DNA of 64,000 bases from an uncultured Clostridium sp. (GCA_937885015.1 CALAAS010000008.1:40334-104333), one strand, 5' to 3'. Shown: positions 16,194 through 25,178, counted from the stretch's first letter. Numbers and translations are program-made. The notes: generated by a model from the sequence alone, not told the origin.

Positions 16194-17522
16194 TTACATG
16201 GCATTCGGCAAAAATGTAACCACAGCCGGCACAAATACACAGATCAGATCCACTGCGATAATCGCAATCAGAAACCACATGGAACCTGCAAAAATTTCGT
16301 TGACAGTAATGCCTTCCATCCCGTCCATCCCATACAGGGAGGATTTTACTGTAAATACATTCATGCCAAAGGGAGGCGTGATCATTCCCGTCTCAATGGC
16401 AATAATCATAACAAGTCCGAACCATACCAGATCATAGCCAAGATCTGCCATGATCGGGCACATCAGAGGCGTCGTTAAAAGTAAAATGGACGTGGAATCC
16501 AAAATACATCCCAGTATCATCAGAATCAGGATAAATAACAGCACAATCCCAATGGGAGGCACGCTTAACCCCTCTACAAAAGAGCGAAGCACATTGATCA
16601 CACCGCACATGGACAGGGTTTTCGAATAGGTGGAAGCAGACACCAGAAGAATCAGCACGCTTCCGGAAGTAGACCCTGCTGATAAAAGCGTCTCCCAGAA
16701 GGTTTTCCGATTAAACCGTTTCCGGAAAATTACAATCAGGAATGCTCCAAATGCACCGACTCCACCGGCTTCTGTCGGTGTGAAAAAACCACACCAGATG
16801 CCGCCCAGAGAGATAATGATCAAAAGCACGATGGGCCATGGGCGCAGCACGATTTTCCAGAAGTTCTTTTTTTCATATTCCGTCAGTTCTTCTACTTCCG
16901 GAATATACTCCGGTTTTATGTGTGCCACTGTCAAAATCACAATGATGAATGCAATGGTCATTAAAATACCGGGAATCACGGCCGCCACAAACAGCTTACC
17001 AATGGATACATCCGCCTGAGATCCATAAACAATCATCAAAAGACTTGGCGGAATCAGCATTCCTAAAATTGCAGAGCCAGAAATCGTTCCCAAAGCAATC
17101 TTCCGATTATATTTCAGACGCAGCATCTGCGGCAGCGCAATTTTTGTGAACACAGCGGCAGATGCCACTGTAACACCCGTAATGGCAGCAAAAATCGCAT
17201 TGGCCACAACCGTAGCGATCCCGACGCCGCCACGGACTTTTTTCAAGAGAAGACTGGCCGAATCATACAAATCCTGGCTGGCTCCCGACAAATTTGCCAG
17301 AAGTCCCATCAGTACAAATAGAGGAATAACTCCAAACATATATTGGCGAACTGCCCCCCAGGCCGACTGGCTCAGCACATTCATGGCAGTGGAAAAGCGG
17401 CCTGTGAACAGGAACACACTTAAAACGCTGGTAAACATCAGGGATGTGCTTAAATGCACGCCGCAGAAAATCAAAGCCAGCAGTAAAATCAATGAGAATG
17501 TCGCAACGGCTCCCGTACTCAT
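16194..17522 (-). CDS. dctM: TRAP transporter large permease (DctM)
   Basis: 442 residues, typical DctM length, about 12 membrane helices. Family blocks include GGVGIATVVANAIFAAITG, IPPSLLMIVYG, FFTPTEAGGVGAFGAF and ITPPFGMNVF. It is the Na+-coupled channel subunit of a tripartite organic-anion importer. The start at 17522 overlaps the DctQ stop as ATGA and has GGGGGAG 7 nt upstream; a longer frame to 17561 would run into dctQ. Transcribed with dctQ and dctP. Confidence 0.93.
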   Translation of the reverse strand: MSTGAVATFSLILLLALIFCGVHLSTSLMFTSVLSVFLFTGRFSTAMNVLSQSAWGAVRQYMFGVIPLFVLMGLLANLSGASQDLYDSASLLLKKVRGGVGIATVVANAIFAAITGVTVASAAVFTKIALPQMLRLKYNRKIALGTISGSAILGMLIPPSLLMIVYGSQADVSIGKLFVAAVIPGILMTIAFIIVILTVAHIKPEYIPEVEELTEYEKKNFWKIVLRPWPIVLLIIISLGGIWCGFFTPTEAGGVGAFGAFLIVIFRKRFNRKTFWETLLSAGSTSGSVLILLVSASTYSKTLSMCGVINVLRSFVEGLSVPPIGIVLLFILILMILGCILDSTSILLLTTPLMCPIMADLGYDLVWFGLVMIIAIETGMITPPFGMNVFTVKSSLYGMDGMEGITVNEIFAGSMWFLIAIIAVDLICVFVPAVVTFLPNAM

Positions 17523-18052
17523 TTCGCATCTCCCCCTTCCGCAAAATTCTTTCCTGTGCAAAGTTCATAACTGAACTTGACCACCTGATCCACAAACTCT
17601 AAAATCATGAGGGCGGATCCAAAAATAATCGCAAACCGTCCCGGAATCGTCGTGATACGGACGGAACCTGCAATTTCTGCCTCCTGGATCGCAATAGCAT
17701 TCAAAAGGTTTCCCAGGCTGGCCCGGATGATAAAAGCATATACCAGAATGCCCAGCAGAGCGGCTGCAATATCAATCACATGTTTCCCTTTTACCCCTAC
17801 CTTATCGTACAGCATCGTTGTTCTTACATGAGCTCCCTTAGCCGCCACATAAGGGATTTCCAGGAAACACACAATAATGATAATACTGCTGACCACTTCA
17901 GCGGTTCCCGCAAACGGCTTATTCAAAAGAAGACGGCTCAGTACATCTGCTGTAATTAAGAGCATAATCGCAAATACGGAAATAGCAGCCAGGCCATCCA
18001 TAATGCCTAAAAACCGTTCCAACAGCTTATCCAGCTTTCGAAGAATTCGCAT
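17519..18052 (-). CDS. dctQ: TRAP transporter small permease (DctQ)
   Basis: 177 residues, four membrane helices (about 20-40, 55-75, 95-115 and 140-160) as usual for DctQ. The segment IPYVAAKGAHVRTTMLYDKV between helices two and three is characteristic. It forms the membrane complex with DctM. It lies 19 bp after dctP and overlaps dctM by 4 bp. Confidence 0.9.
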   Translation of the reverse strand: MRILRKLDKLLERFLGIMDGLAAISVFAIMLLITADVLSRLLLNKPFAGTAEVVSSIIIIVCFLEIPYVAAKGAHVRTTMLYDKVGVKGKHVIDIAAALLGILVYAFIIRASLGNLLNAIAIQEAEIAGSVRITTIPGRFAIIFGSALMILEFVDQVVKFSYELCTGKNFAEGGDAK

Positions 18053-18071
18053 AACCGCTTACTCCCTTCTC

Positions 18072-19223
18072 TTAACCCTGGATATTCCAGTCACGTACAC
18101 GCTCTACACCCTGAGATTCCAGAATCTCGTAGTACTTCTCCACAATCTCAGCACCAGGATAACCGGCATCATCCAGACTCTTTACAAGGCCATTTACAAC
18201 ATCCGGAAGGCTGGCTGCCCATTTTTTCTGTTCTTCCGTGCTCAGGGTAATAACGGTACATCCCTGCTCTTCCAGCGCCTTCAGATCCTCCTCATGGATC
18301 TGATTGATATATTCCGCTTCGTAATCCAGATAACCCTCTCCAACCTCAGTCAGAATAGTCTGTACCTCTGCCGGAAGATCATTCCAGGTATCCATATTTA
18401 CCGTAATTGCATTAAACGGAACCACATTGAAGTTCGCATCCAGATAGTAGGGAGCCACTTCATACACCTTCAGATTTACACAGGAGTGGGTCGGCTGAAT
18501 CGTTGCCTGGCAAACATTTGTCTGCAGATTCTGATACGTATCATTTAAAGACGTCTGCACACCAACGGCTCCGGAACCTTCAATCCAGGAGAGATTGATT
18601 CCGGCTGCTCCAATCTTCATGCCATTTACATCTTCCAGAGATTTCACTTCTTTTGTGCTGAAAAATCCGTAAGGGTCTGAAACACCGATTCCCAGGAACT
18701 TCTGGTTATAATCCGTCTCATAGGTGGACGTAAACTCCGGATAAGCTTCATACATCTGCTTGATGGTTTCCGCCACAATCAGCGGATCTGAGCAGGAAAA
18801 CGGCATACTGTAAACCATATCCTGCAGCGGAAGACGGGAGGCCTCAAATACAAGAATTGTACATCCAATATCAACCAGACCATCCTGAACGCCCTGCAGC
18901 TCATTTCCCAGAGAAATAACGGAACCTCCATAAGATTTTACCCACTCAATCTCATAATTGGTCTCTGCACTGACACGCTCCGATACATTCTTTACAAAAT
19001 AGTCCTCCAGCGCCGTAATCCACGGATTGGACTCTGAATGGCCGGAACCAATACGCAGGGTCAGCTTTTCCTTCTCACCAGATGCGGCTTGTTCCTGCTG
19101 CTTATCGCCTGCATTCTCTGCTGCCTGTGTTTCCTTGGCGCCCGAATTTCCGCTGCACCCCGCCAGACCGGCCATAGCCAGAACTGCTGCCATACCGAGT
19201 GCCAATGCTCTTTTCTTTTTCAT
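18072..19223 (-). CDS. dctP: TRAP transporter solute-binding lipoprotein (DctP)
   Basis: 383 residues. Lipoprotein signal peptide with lipobox LAGC, then a Glu/Gln/Ala-rich linker and the DctP domain (LTLRIGSGHSESNPWI to the C-terminus). The family's ligand-carboxylate-binding arginine would be expected around VQTSLNDTYQNLQTNVC or nearby; I cannot assign it surely. The start at 19223 follows GGAAGGAAG; the frame open to 19280 would cross the operator region. The promoter (19309-19337) is followed by half-sites matching those at the GntR gene and the MBL gene, so GntR probably controls it. Confidence 0.9.
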   Translation of the reverse strand: MKKKRALALGMAAVLAMAGLAGCSGNSGAKETQAAENAGDKQQEQAASGEKEKLTLRIGSGHSESNPWITALEDYFVKNVSERVSAETNYEIEWVKSYGGSVISLGNELQGVQDGLVDIGCTILVFEASRLPLQDMVYSMPFSCSDPLIVAETIKQMYEAYPEFTSTYETDYNQKFLGIGVSDPYGFFSTKEVKSLEDVNGMKIGAAGINLSWIEGSGAVGVQTSLNDTYQNLQTNVCQATIQPTHSCVNLKVYEVAPYYLDANFNVVPFNAITVNMDTWNDLPAEVQTILTEVGEGYLDYEAEYINQIHEEDLKALEEQGCTVITLSTEEQKKWAASLPDVVNGLVKSLDDAGYPGAEIVEKYYEILESQGVERVRDWNIQG

Positions 19224-19272
19224 ATCTTCCTTCCTTTCTGCTTTTATAAGCTTCACGTTTTTCCATCCCAGT

Positions 19273-19293
19273 TTGGACACCGGATATTGGATA
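19273..19293. promoter_or_regulatory. Candidate GntR operator at dctP
   Basis: Half-sites TTGGACA (19273-19279) and TTGGATA (19287-19293) lie just downstream of the dctP -10 box. The 14-mer TTGGACACCGGATA here recurs with one change (TTGGACACTGGATA) at the MBL promoter. A further TTGGACA lies at 19363-19369. Confidence 0.6.
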
Positions 19294-19308
19294 CAATCTC
19301 ATGCTCAT

Positions 19309-19337
19309 ACTGTATCATATTTTGTCATATTCGTCAA
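19309..19337 (-). promoter_or_regulatory. dctP promoter
   Basis: TTGACG (19332-19337), 17 bp, TACAGT (19309-19314) on the minus strand. Predicted start lies at the edge of the candidate operator. Confidence 0.55.
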
Positions 19338-19393
19338 TAATTGTTTATTTTTTACCATTTGATTGGACAGAATTGATAAATTTTTGTCATTCT

Positions 19394-19410
19394 TTGGATA
19401 CATTATCCAA
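19394..19410. promoter_or_regulatory. Palindromic operator upstream of the GntR gene
   Basis: TTGGATA-CAT-TATCCAA, a perfect inverted repeat with a 3-bp spacer, ends 4 bp before the -35 box of the GntR gene. Its half-sites recur at dctP and at the MBL gene. Likely binding site of the GntR protein. Confidence 0.65.
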
Positions 19411-19414
19411 TCAG

Positions 19415-19443
19415 TTGACAGTACCTTTATTCAGCGTTATAAT
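19415..19443 (+). promoter_or_regulatory. Promoter of the GntR gene
   Basis: A consensus promoter, TTGACA (19415-19420), 17 bp, TATAAT (19438-19443). The start codon is 43 bp downstream behind AAGGAGA. Confidence 0.8.
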
Positions 19444-19485
19444 AAAGTTGGAAATCATATCAAGATAATGAAGGAGAAACTCTAT

Positions 19486-20145
19486 ATGGACAATGCGCAG
19501 CCAATTATCCAATACACAACCGTATCTGACTCGGTCTACTCTTGGATTAAAAACGCAATTATTCAAGGAGATTTTAAGCCGGGAGAGCACATTGCCCAGG
19601 AACGTCTTACAAAAACTTTAGGGGTTAGCCGAACCCCCGTCCGGGATGCTATCAAACGCCTGGAAGCCGAGGGACTTTTAATTACCAAACCCCACTGCGG
19701 AGCCGTTGTCTTTCAGCTTACCAGAGAACGACTGACTGAAATCTATGAAATCCGTATTTTAATGGAACAATACTGTGCCGCCAGAACCTGTATCAAAGCG
19801 TCCGCGGAAGACGTCAGAGTTCTTGAAGAAATCAATCTGGAAATGCTGAACTTTTCCAACACCTCCAAAGAATTTATGTTGCTGGACCGCCAGTTTCACA
19901 GCCTGATCTGCACCCTTTCCGGCTGTGATGACACGGTAGAAATTCTTCAGGGTCTCTGGAATAAATGTGACTCTTTTAAATCAATCTACTATTCTCTGGA
20001 AGGCCGCGTCAATGATACCCTGACAGAGCACGGCCGTATCGTACAGGGAATTCGGAGCCGCGATATTGCTGCCACCAAACAGGCCATTTCCGATCACTTG
20101 AAAGATGTAGTAAACGCCATTGGCAGACACGTAAATTTTTCCTGA
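19486..20145 (+). CDS. GntR family regulator (FadR/FCD subfamily)
   Basis: 219 residues. The N-terminal winged helix shows GEHIAQERLTKTLGVSRTPV and RDAIKRLEAEGLL. The C-terminal all-helical FCD domain includes IYEIRILMEQYCA, LDRQFHSLIC and EHGRIVQGI, with the histidines that usually bind a metal and a carboxylate ligand. The frame is open from 19363, but ATG 19486 has AAGGAG at 8 nt and starts after the promoter. It lies divergently from dctP and ends against the aldolase operon. Shared half-sites at three promoters suggest it represses dctPQM, its own gene and the MBL-UPF0261-aldolase operon until an acid ligand binds. Confidence 0.92.
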   Translation: MDNAQPIIQYTTVSDSVYSWIKNAIIQGDFKPGEHIAQERLTKTLGVSRTPVRDAIKRLEAEGLLITKPHCGAVVFQLTRERLTEIYEIRILMEQYCAARTCIKASAEDVRVLEEINLEMLNFSNTSKEFMLLDRQFHSLICTLSGCDDTVEILQGLWNKCDSFKSIYYSLEGRVNDTLTEHGRIVQGIRSRDIAATKQAISDHLKDVVNAIGRHVNFS

Positions 20146-20170
20146 CATCCAATTCTGAGACACAAAAAAA

Positions 20171-20225
20171 TATGCTGCTGAAAGAACTTCCCACCTGGTG
20201 GTTTTAATAACGCTTTCAGCAGCAT
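20171..20225. terminator. Bidirectional terminator between GntR gene and aldolase
   Basis: A perfect 14-bp stem (20171-20184 with 20212-20225), with an inner CCACC/GGTGG stem in the loop. It is flanked by A7 on the left and TTTTATT on the right, so it can stop transcription from both sides. Confidence 0.85.
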
Positions 20226-20245
20226 ATTTTATTCTTAATTCCCTT

Positions 20246-20848
20246 TTAATTTTTCATTGCAGCCGCTATGCTGTCAATCATTGCAGTTTCTTCCACCAGT
20301 TCTGCCAAATACGCCGCCTGGCGCATGGAATGTGCAACCGTCACCTGTCCGTGTCCCCGCAAAAGAAATGCGTTCATATCCGGATTTTCCCGAAAGGCAT
20401 CCAAAATCATCGGAAAGCATTCCTTGGGTACGGCATACGAATGCGTATCAAATACCGGAACATGCCCGCCCAGCTTCATGCCTGAATGGTGAGTAGCAAA
20501 TGCCAGTTCCTCATGGTCGGCTGCCCAGGCAGTCGCATAGGAGGAATGGCAGTGCATAATTGCCTTCACCCCATTTATCTCCCGATAAATAGCTCCGTGC
20601 AAAAGAGCCTCTTTAGACGGACGGATATTTCCTTCTATCACATTTCCATCGAAATCTGTAAGAACCAGCGTCTCTGCCGTTACTTCATCGAAAGCCACAT
20701 CCGTTCCCTTTACCAGCATCCAGTCGTGTCCTGGCACCCGCACGCTCAAATTTCCTCCATTGCTCATCTGGTAGCGCAATGCATAAAACTTTCCTGCAGC
20801 CCGTACAACCTCCTGTACAAGTTTTTCATATTCCAGATGCTTCATCAT
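20246..20848 (-). CDS. Class II aldolase/adducin family protein
   Basis: 200 residues, usual for fuculose-phosphate-aldolase-like enzymes. Zinc ligands: HCHSSYA (about 96-98) and the late RGHGQVTVAHS (about 163). The N-terminal NGGNLSVRV phosphate/substrate loop and the SKEALLHGAIY segment are present. The start (20848, or ATG 20845) lies inside the end of the UPF0261 gene and follows AAAGGAG. The enzyme would cleave or epimerise a sugar-acid phosphate, or decarboxylate a related acid. It is last gene of the MBL-UPF0261-aldolase operon. Confidence 0.88.
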   Translation of the reverse strand: MMKHLEYEKLVQEVVRAAGKFYALRYQMSNGGNLSVRVPGHDWMLVKGTDVAFDEVTAETLVLTDFDGNVIEGNIRPSKEALLHGAIYREINGVKAIMHCHSSYATAWAADHEELAFATHHSGMKLGGHVPVFDTHSYAVPKECFPMILDAFRENPDMNAFLLRGHGQVTVAHSMRQAAYLAELVEETAMIDSIAAAMKN

Positions 20849-22070
20849 TCTGCTCCTTTCCCAGAAGCTTTTCCATTTCCCGGGCACATAGATCTGCAAA
20901 TTCCGGATCACAGAAATTTAAATCGTATGTTTTAAATATAATTTCCGGTTTCAGCCCCTCTTCAAAAATCCGTTTCATTTTTTTTATCGTCTCCGGCTTA
21001 TGAAATGGCTGGCCGGGATAACTCAATGTCCGCAGTCCTCCCATGGGAAGAACTACTTCTGTCGGTCCCTTGGAGCCGTTCAAACGCTCTACGATGGTTC
21101 GTGTAATATCCAAAATCTCATGTTCATAAAGCCGTGTATGTGTCAGGTCTTTGTTATGCCATACATATCCCCGCTCTTCCTCGTCCTCCAGCAATTCTTC
21201 TTTTCGAAGGCAGGCAAAATCAATCCCTCCCGGACAGATCAGTGCCGGAATTCCCATTTCTGCTGCTGCACAAAGGCGATTATCCGCCCCACGGCTATAG
21301 CCGTAATCCCCCAGATATTCTGCTGTCATCTCATGGAGCGACAAATCCATCACCGCAGAAATTACGCCTTCCCGAATCAAATCCTCCATGACTTTTCCAC
21401 CAATTCCTGTGGAATGAAAGCTGATCATCTTTTTTCCATGGGAAGACAGCGTATCCGATGCCCGCATAACCGTGTCATTCGTGACCCCCATCAGCGTTGT
21501 CCCAATATATTTTTCTCCACAGGTATCGATCCGTTTTCCTCCATACGTAACCATACCCACCATGGCGCTGACGGTATTTCCCAAAACCGCCTCATTGATC
21601 GGATTCATCCCGGCGAAATCCACAATGGATGGAATTACACAGATATCCTTATCTCCCACCACTGTCTCAAAACACCGGGAACCGCTGGCAATGGTCGAAC
21701 ATATCATCTTGGGGAATCCAATGGGCAAACAGCGCAGCGCCGCAGAGCAGACCACTGTATTTTGCAAACCGCCCATTCCAATGGCGCCATCTATTCTCTT
21801 TTCCTTCCAGAGCCTTACCACCATTTTCGAAATGCTTTCCATCATGGCAGAAATAGCTCCGCTTTTTTCCATCTTGTGCACCTGATCCCAGGTATACCCA
21901 CCAGCTGCCAGAACCTCTTCCCGGCTAATATCTGCCTTCATTGGAATGTAAGGTCCTGTGCTGATATCCAGCACCAGAGGCTTATGACCACACTCCTTAA
22001 TTTTCCCCTGCACGAATGCTATTTCGTGATATTTCGTATCACAACATGCAATTACTGCAATTACCGCCAT
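20826..22070 (-). CDS. Tm-1-like ATP-binding / UPF0261 family protein
   Basis: 414 residues covering the whole UPF0261 fold. Typical are VIACCDTKYHEIAFV at the N-terminus, GAIGMGGLQNTVV (about 97-109), a Gly-rich PKMICSTIASG block (about 125), and DFAGMNPINEAVLGNTVSAM (about 155-174). The family is named after the N-terminal domain of tomato Tm-1; bacterial roles are undefined, though these genes often sit in catabolic operons. No C-terminal TIM-barrel is fused here. I start at ATG 22070; a TTG at 22079 is open in frame. It overlaps the aldolase gene by 23 bp and follows the MBL gene by 41 bp. Confidence 0.88.
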   Translation of the reverse strand: MAVIAVIACCDTKYHEIAFVQGKIKECGHKPLVLDISTGPYIPMKADISREEVLAAGGYTWDQVHKMEKSGAISAMMESISKMVVRLWKEKRIDGAIGMGGLQNTVVCSAALRCLPIGFPKMICSTIASGSRCFETVVGDKDICVIPSIVDFAGMNPINEAVLGNTVSAMVGMVTYGGKRIDTCGEKYIGTTLMGVTNDTVMRASDTLSSHGKKMISFHSTGIGGKVMEDLIREGVISAVMDLSLHEMTAEYLGDYGYSRGADNRLCAAAEMGIPALICPGGIDFACLRKEELLEDEEERGYVWHNKDLTHTRLYEHEILDITRTIVERLNGSKGPTEVVLPMGGLRTLSYPGQPFHKPETIKKMKRIFEEGLKPEIIFKTYDLNFCDPEFADLCAREMEKLLGKEQNDEASGI

Positions 22071-22111
22071 TATTCTCAAGGTCGGGAACCCTCGTCTTCA
22101 CCGCCTTCCCG

Positions 22112-22915
22112 TTAAATCCCGAGAACCGGTGTTCTGGCAACCCGCTCCAAAATCTCCCGGTCATGACACGTAAGGATCTTATCTATGCTTTCTGCCCGCT
22201 CCTTAATTTTTCGGATACTCTGCCATGTGGATACAATATCCGAAAAACGGTTGGGTGGCGTGATATCATAATGGATTTTCTCAATCGGTTTTATATTATC
22301 CATGATAAAAATGGCATCTCCGCAGCAGATATATTTTCCCGCTGCCGTATCAATTTCCACTGCCTGGTGCCCAACCGAATGTCCCGGTGTCTCAAATACC
22401 CGAACTCCCGGCATAATTTCCGTTTCTCCTTCCACCAGGTTCATAGCAATTCCTTCAAAAGGCCGTGTAATGCCCAGCTGCGGTGCCTCATAGGACTTAT
22501 AATACAGCGGAATCGGGTTCATGGCAAAATCATACTCTTTTTTATTTACATAAAACTCAGCCTTCGTAAACTTTTCCATGTAAAAGCAGTGATCCCAATG
22601 CAAATGGGTAAACACTACAATATCAATGTCCTCCGGCTTATATCCAAGCTTTGCCAGCTGCTCCGTAATCGCCATCCCCTCCGGCTGATACGAGCCGTGA
22701 TGATGGTAGGCATCCGCCCTTTCCGTATAGGCCATTCCCGTATCAACCAGAAGCAGCTGATCTCCACCCTCAACCAGGTACGTAAACACGGGATACTCTT
22801 CTTCCCGGTCCGATGCCTCTGGATAAAATGCCACCGTTGAATGATGATAAAGATACTGCTTTGGAATCATTGTCACAAAACCTGTATTGATCGGTCTAAT
22901 TGTTAATTTACTCAT
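22112..22915 (-). CDS. Metallo-beta-lactamase-fold hydrolase (N-acyl homoserine lactonase-like)
   Basis: 267 residues. The dinuclear zinc motif THLHWDH is at about 109-115, a further ligand is in TPGHSVGHQ (about 182), and CGDAIFIMDN contributes the bridging Asp (about 204). A His near the C-terminus (TCHDREI) completes the set. It resembles AHL lactonases, but in this operon a lactone intermediate of a sugar acid is an equally likely substrate. I choose ATG 22915, with TAGGAGG at 7 nt; ATG 22918 lies just before it. The gene has a consensus promoter whose start site is covered by GntR-type half-sites. Confidence 0.87.
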   Translation of the reverse strand: MSKLTIRPINTGFVTMIPKQYLYHHSTVAFYPEASDREEEYPVFTYLVEGGDQLLLVDTGMAYTERADAYHHHGSYQPEGMAITEQLAKLGYKPEDIDIVVFTHLHWDHCFYMEKFTKAEFYVNKKEYDFAMNPIPLYYKSYEAPQLGITRPFEGIAMNLVEGETEIMPGVRVFETPGHSVGHQAVEIDTAAGKYICCGDAIFIMDNIKPIEKIHYDITPPNRFSDIVSTWQSIRKIKERAESIDKILTCHDREILERVARTPVLGI

Positions 22916-22943
22916 CATGATACCTCCTAAAATTTTAATGGGG

Positions 22944-22968
22944 TATCCAAATTGTATCCAGTGTCCAA
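22944..22968. promoter_or_regulatory. Candidate GntR operator at the MBL operon
   Basis: TATCCAA (22944-22950), TGTATCCA (22953-22960) and TGTCCAA (22962-22968) lie directly downstream of the -10 box, over the predicted start site. The block TATCCAGTGTCCAA matches the dctP operator at 13 of 14 bases. Confidence 0.65.
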
Positions 22969-22972
22969 TATG

Positions 22973-23001
22973 ATTATAAAAGCACCGTCTCTTCCTGTCA
23001 A
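22973..23001 (-). promoter_or_regulatory. Promoter of the MBL-UPF0261-aldolase operon
   Basis: TTGACA (22996-23001), 17 bp, TATAAT (22973-22978) on the minus strand, both at consensus. The operator half-sites start 4 bp further on, as for a repressed promoter. Confidence 0.8.
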
Positions 23002-23082
23002 GTAGCATCCTGCACTGTTTTCCAGAAAGACTCCAAAAATCCCGTCATAACATTCTTCCATATCCCTTCTCCTTTAAACGCA

Positions 23083-23130
23083 AAAAATCCAGAAAGAACC
23101 CATATTTTAAAAGACTCTTTCCGGATTTTT
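23083..23130 (-). terminator. Terminator after hppA
   Basis: Arms 23083-23097 and 23116-23130 pair over 15 bases with one wobble. Poly-T follows on the minus strand (and on the plus strand). It lies about 45 bp past the hppA stop. Confidence 0.75.
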
Positions 23131-23173
23131 ATTCATATGGAGCAATATAATCACTCAAAAAATCGCTTCTTTA

Positions 23174-25156
23174 TCAGAAGAAAGATCCTACTGACAGGAA
23201 CAGTGGCGCAAATACCAGTGATACAATCGTCATCAGCTTGATCAGAATATTGATAGAAGGTCCGGAGGTATCCTTAAAGGGGTCGCCTACCGTATCACCT
23301 ACCACAGCCGCCTTGTGAGACGGACTGCCTTTGCCTCCATGGGTACCTCCCTCAATATACTTCTTCGCGTTGTCCCATGCGCCTCCTGCATTTGCCATAA
23401 AAATAGCCAGAAGAACGCCCGTTACAAGAGAGCCGGCCAGAAGGCCGCCCAAAGCATCCGTTCCCAAAACCACGCCGGTCAGGAGCGGAACTACCACAGA
23501 GATAATACCGGGAACCAGCATTTCATGAAGAGCCGCTGTCGTAGAAATTCCCACACAGGAAGTATAATCCGGCCGGCTCTCCCCCTTCAGGATCCCCGGG
23601 TCCTCCCGGAACTGTCTCCGCACTTCTTCAATCATCTTGTAGGCTGCCTTGGAAACCGATTCCATGGTAATGGCTGAAAACAGGAACGGAAGCATACCGC
23701 CGATAAAAAGTCCGATAATTACCTTGGGATTTAAAATATCAATTGTCTCCAAACTTACTGCCTGGGCATAGGAAACAAACAGCGCCAACGCTGTCAAAGC
23801 AGCCGATCCAATGGCAAACCCCTTTCCAATGGCTGCCGTGGTATTTCCAACACTGTCCAAACGATCTGTGATATTCCGAACGCTCTCATCCAGGCCAGAC
23901 ATTTCCGCTATCCCACCTGCATTATCTGCAATCGGGCCATAGGCATCCACGGCAATGGTACTTCCTGTCGTTGCCAGCATACCCACTGCTGCCAAAGCAA
24001 TTCCATAAAGTCCAGCTGCATAATAGGCGGCAATAATGCCGACCGCAATAAACAGAATCGGAACGACGGTAGACTTCATTCCCACTGCCAAACCGGATAT
24101 AATATTGGTGGCAGAACCCGTCTCAGACTGTTCCGCAATCTTCTTAACTGAACCGTACTTATCAGAGGTGTAGATCTCTGTAGCCTGTCCAATGATAAAA
24201 CCGGCTGCCAGGCCAGCAATAATGGCAATGGATTCATGGAATCTTCCAAAGAAGCTTCTGCTGAGCAGCAGTGATGCCAGAATCACAATGGCATAGGCCA
24301 CATAACTTCCCGTATTCAATGCCTTTTGCGGATCCGCGCCATCCTTTCCCCTTACAAAAAAGGTTCCCACCATGGAGGCCAGGATTCCCACCGCCGCCAA
24401 AATCAACGGGAAAAACGCTCCTTTTGCCTGATAAACCACCACTCCCAGTGTAATCGCGGACACCAGTGAACCTACATACGATTCGAACAGATCGGCCCCC
24501 ATACCGGCCACATCCCCCACATTATCTCCCACATTGTCTGCAATAACCGCCGGGTTTCTCGGATCATCTTCCGGAATACCGACTTCTACTTTTCCCACCA
24601 GATCAGCCCCCACGTCTGCGGCCTTTGTATAAATACCGCCGCCAACCCGGGCAAAGAGAGCAATCGAAGAAGCTCCCAGGCTGTAACCGGTCAGAACATT
24701 GACATCCTTTGTAAACAGATAAATCACACTGACACCGAGGAGTCCCAGACCAACCACACACATCCCCATTACGGCACCGCCTTTATAGGCAATTCCCAGG
24801 GCGCGTCCCATACCTCCAGTTCCGGCACCGTGGGCCGTCCGCACATTTGCATCCGTTGCCACCTGCATGCCGAAGTAACCAGCCATCGTCGAAAACGCCG
24901 CGCCAACCAGAAAACACACGGCTGTCATCCAGTTCCCGATTCCCACACCGATTACAACAAATAAAATTGCAACAAATATCACCAGGATCTTATATTCCGC
25001 CTGCAGAAACGCCTGAGCTCCTTCTTTAATCGCTGCTGCAATCTCCTTCATTTTTCCGTCTCCCGCTTCCTGCTTTTTCACAGAAGACGCAAGAACGGTC
25101 GCAAAAATCAGTGCTGCCACACCAGTTATCGGCGCCAGCCATATCAATTCACTCAT
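23174..25156 (-). CDS. hppA: Membrane-bound ion-translocating pyrophosphatase, K+-dependent type
   Basis: 660 residues with about 16 membrane helices. Pyrophosphate-binding blocks are clear: GGGIYTKAADVGADLVGKVE, EDDPRNPAVIADNVGDNVGD (about 198-217) and the late GDTVGDPFKDTSGPSIN (about 625). The residue after GNTTA is Ala (GNTTAAIGKG), the signature of K+-dependent enzymes; K+-independent ones have Lys there. The protein couples PPi hydrolysis to export of Na+ and/or H+, saving energy in anaerobes. The start has AAAGGGGG upstream. Whether it pumps Na+ or H+ needs the exact position of the semi-conserved glutamate, which I did not map. Confidence 0.95.
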   Translation of the reverse strand: MSELIWLAPITGVAALIFATVLASSVKKQEAGDGKMKEIAAAIKEGAQAFLQAEYKILVIFVAILFVVIGVGIGNWMTAVCFLVGAAFSTMAGYFGMQVATDANVRTAHGAGTGGMGRALGIAYKGGAVMGMCVVGLGLLGVSVIYLFTKDVNVLTGYSLGASSIALFARVGGGIYTKAADVGADLVGKVEVGIPEDDPRNPAVIADNVGDNVGDVAGMGADLFESYVGSLVSAITLGVVVYQAKGAFFPLILAAVGILASMVGTFFVRGKDGADPQKALNTGSYVAYAIVILASLLLSRSFFGRFHESIAIIAGLAAGFIIGQATEIYTSDKYGSVKKIAEQSETGSATNIISGLAVGMKSTVVPILFIAVGIIAAYYAAGLYGIALAAVGMLATTGSTIAVDAYGPIADNAGGIAEMSGLDESVRNITDRLDSVGNTTAAIGKGFAIGSAALTALALFVSYAQAVSLETIDILNPKVIIGLFIGGMLPFLFSAITMESVSKAAYKMIEEVRRQFREDPGILKGESRPDYTSCVGISTTAALHEMLVPGIISVVVPLLTGVVLGTDALGGLLAGSLVTGVLLAIFMANAGGAWDNAKKYIEGGTHGGKGSPSHKAAVVGDTVGDPFKDTSGPSINILIKLMTIVSLVFAPLFLSVGSFF

Positions 25157-25178
25157 ACAAAATCCCCCTTTTTATTTT

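Noticed and set aside
21000..22115. 371-codon plus-strand frame
   Set aside because: It is the antisense shadow of the UPF0261 gene, whose family motifs and ribosome binding sites are on the minus strand.
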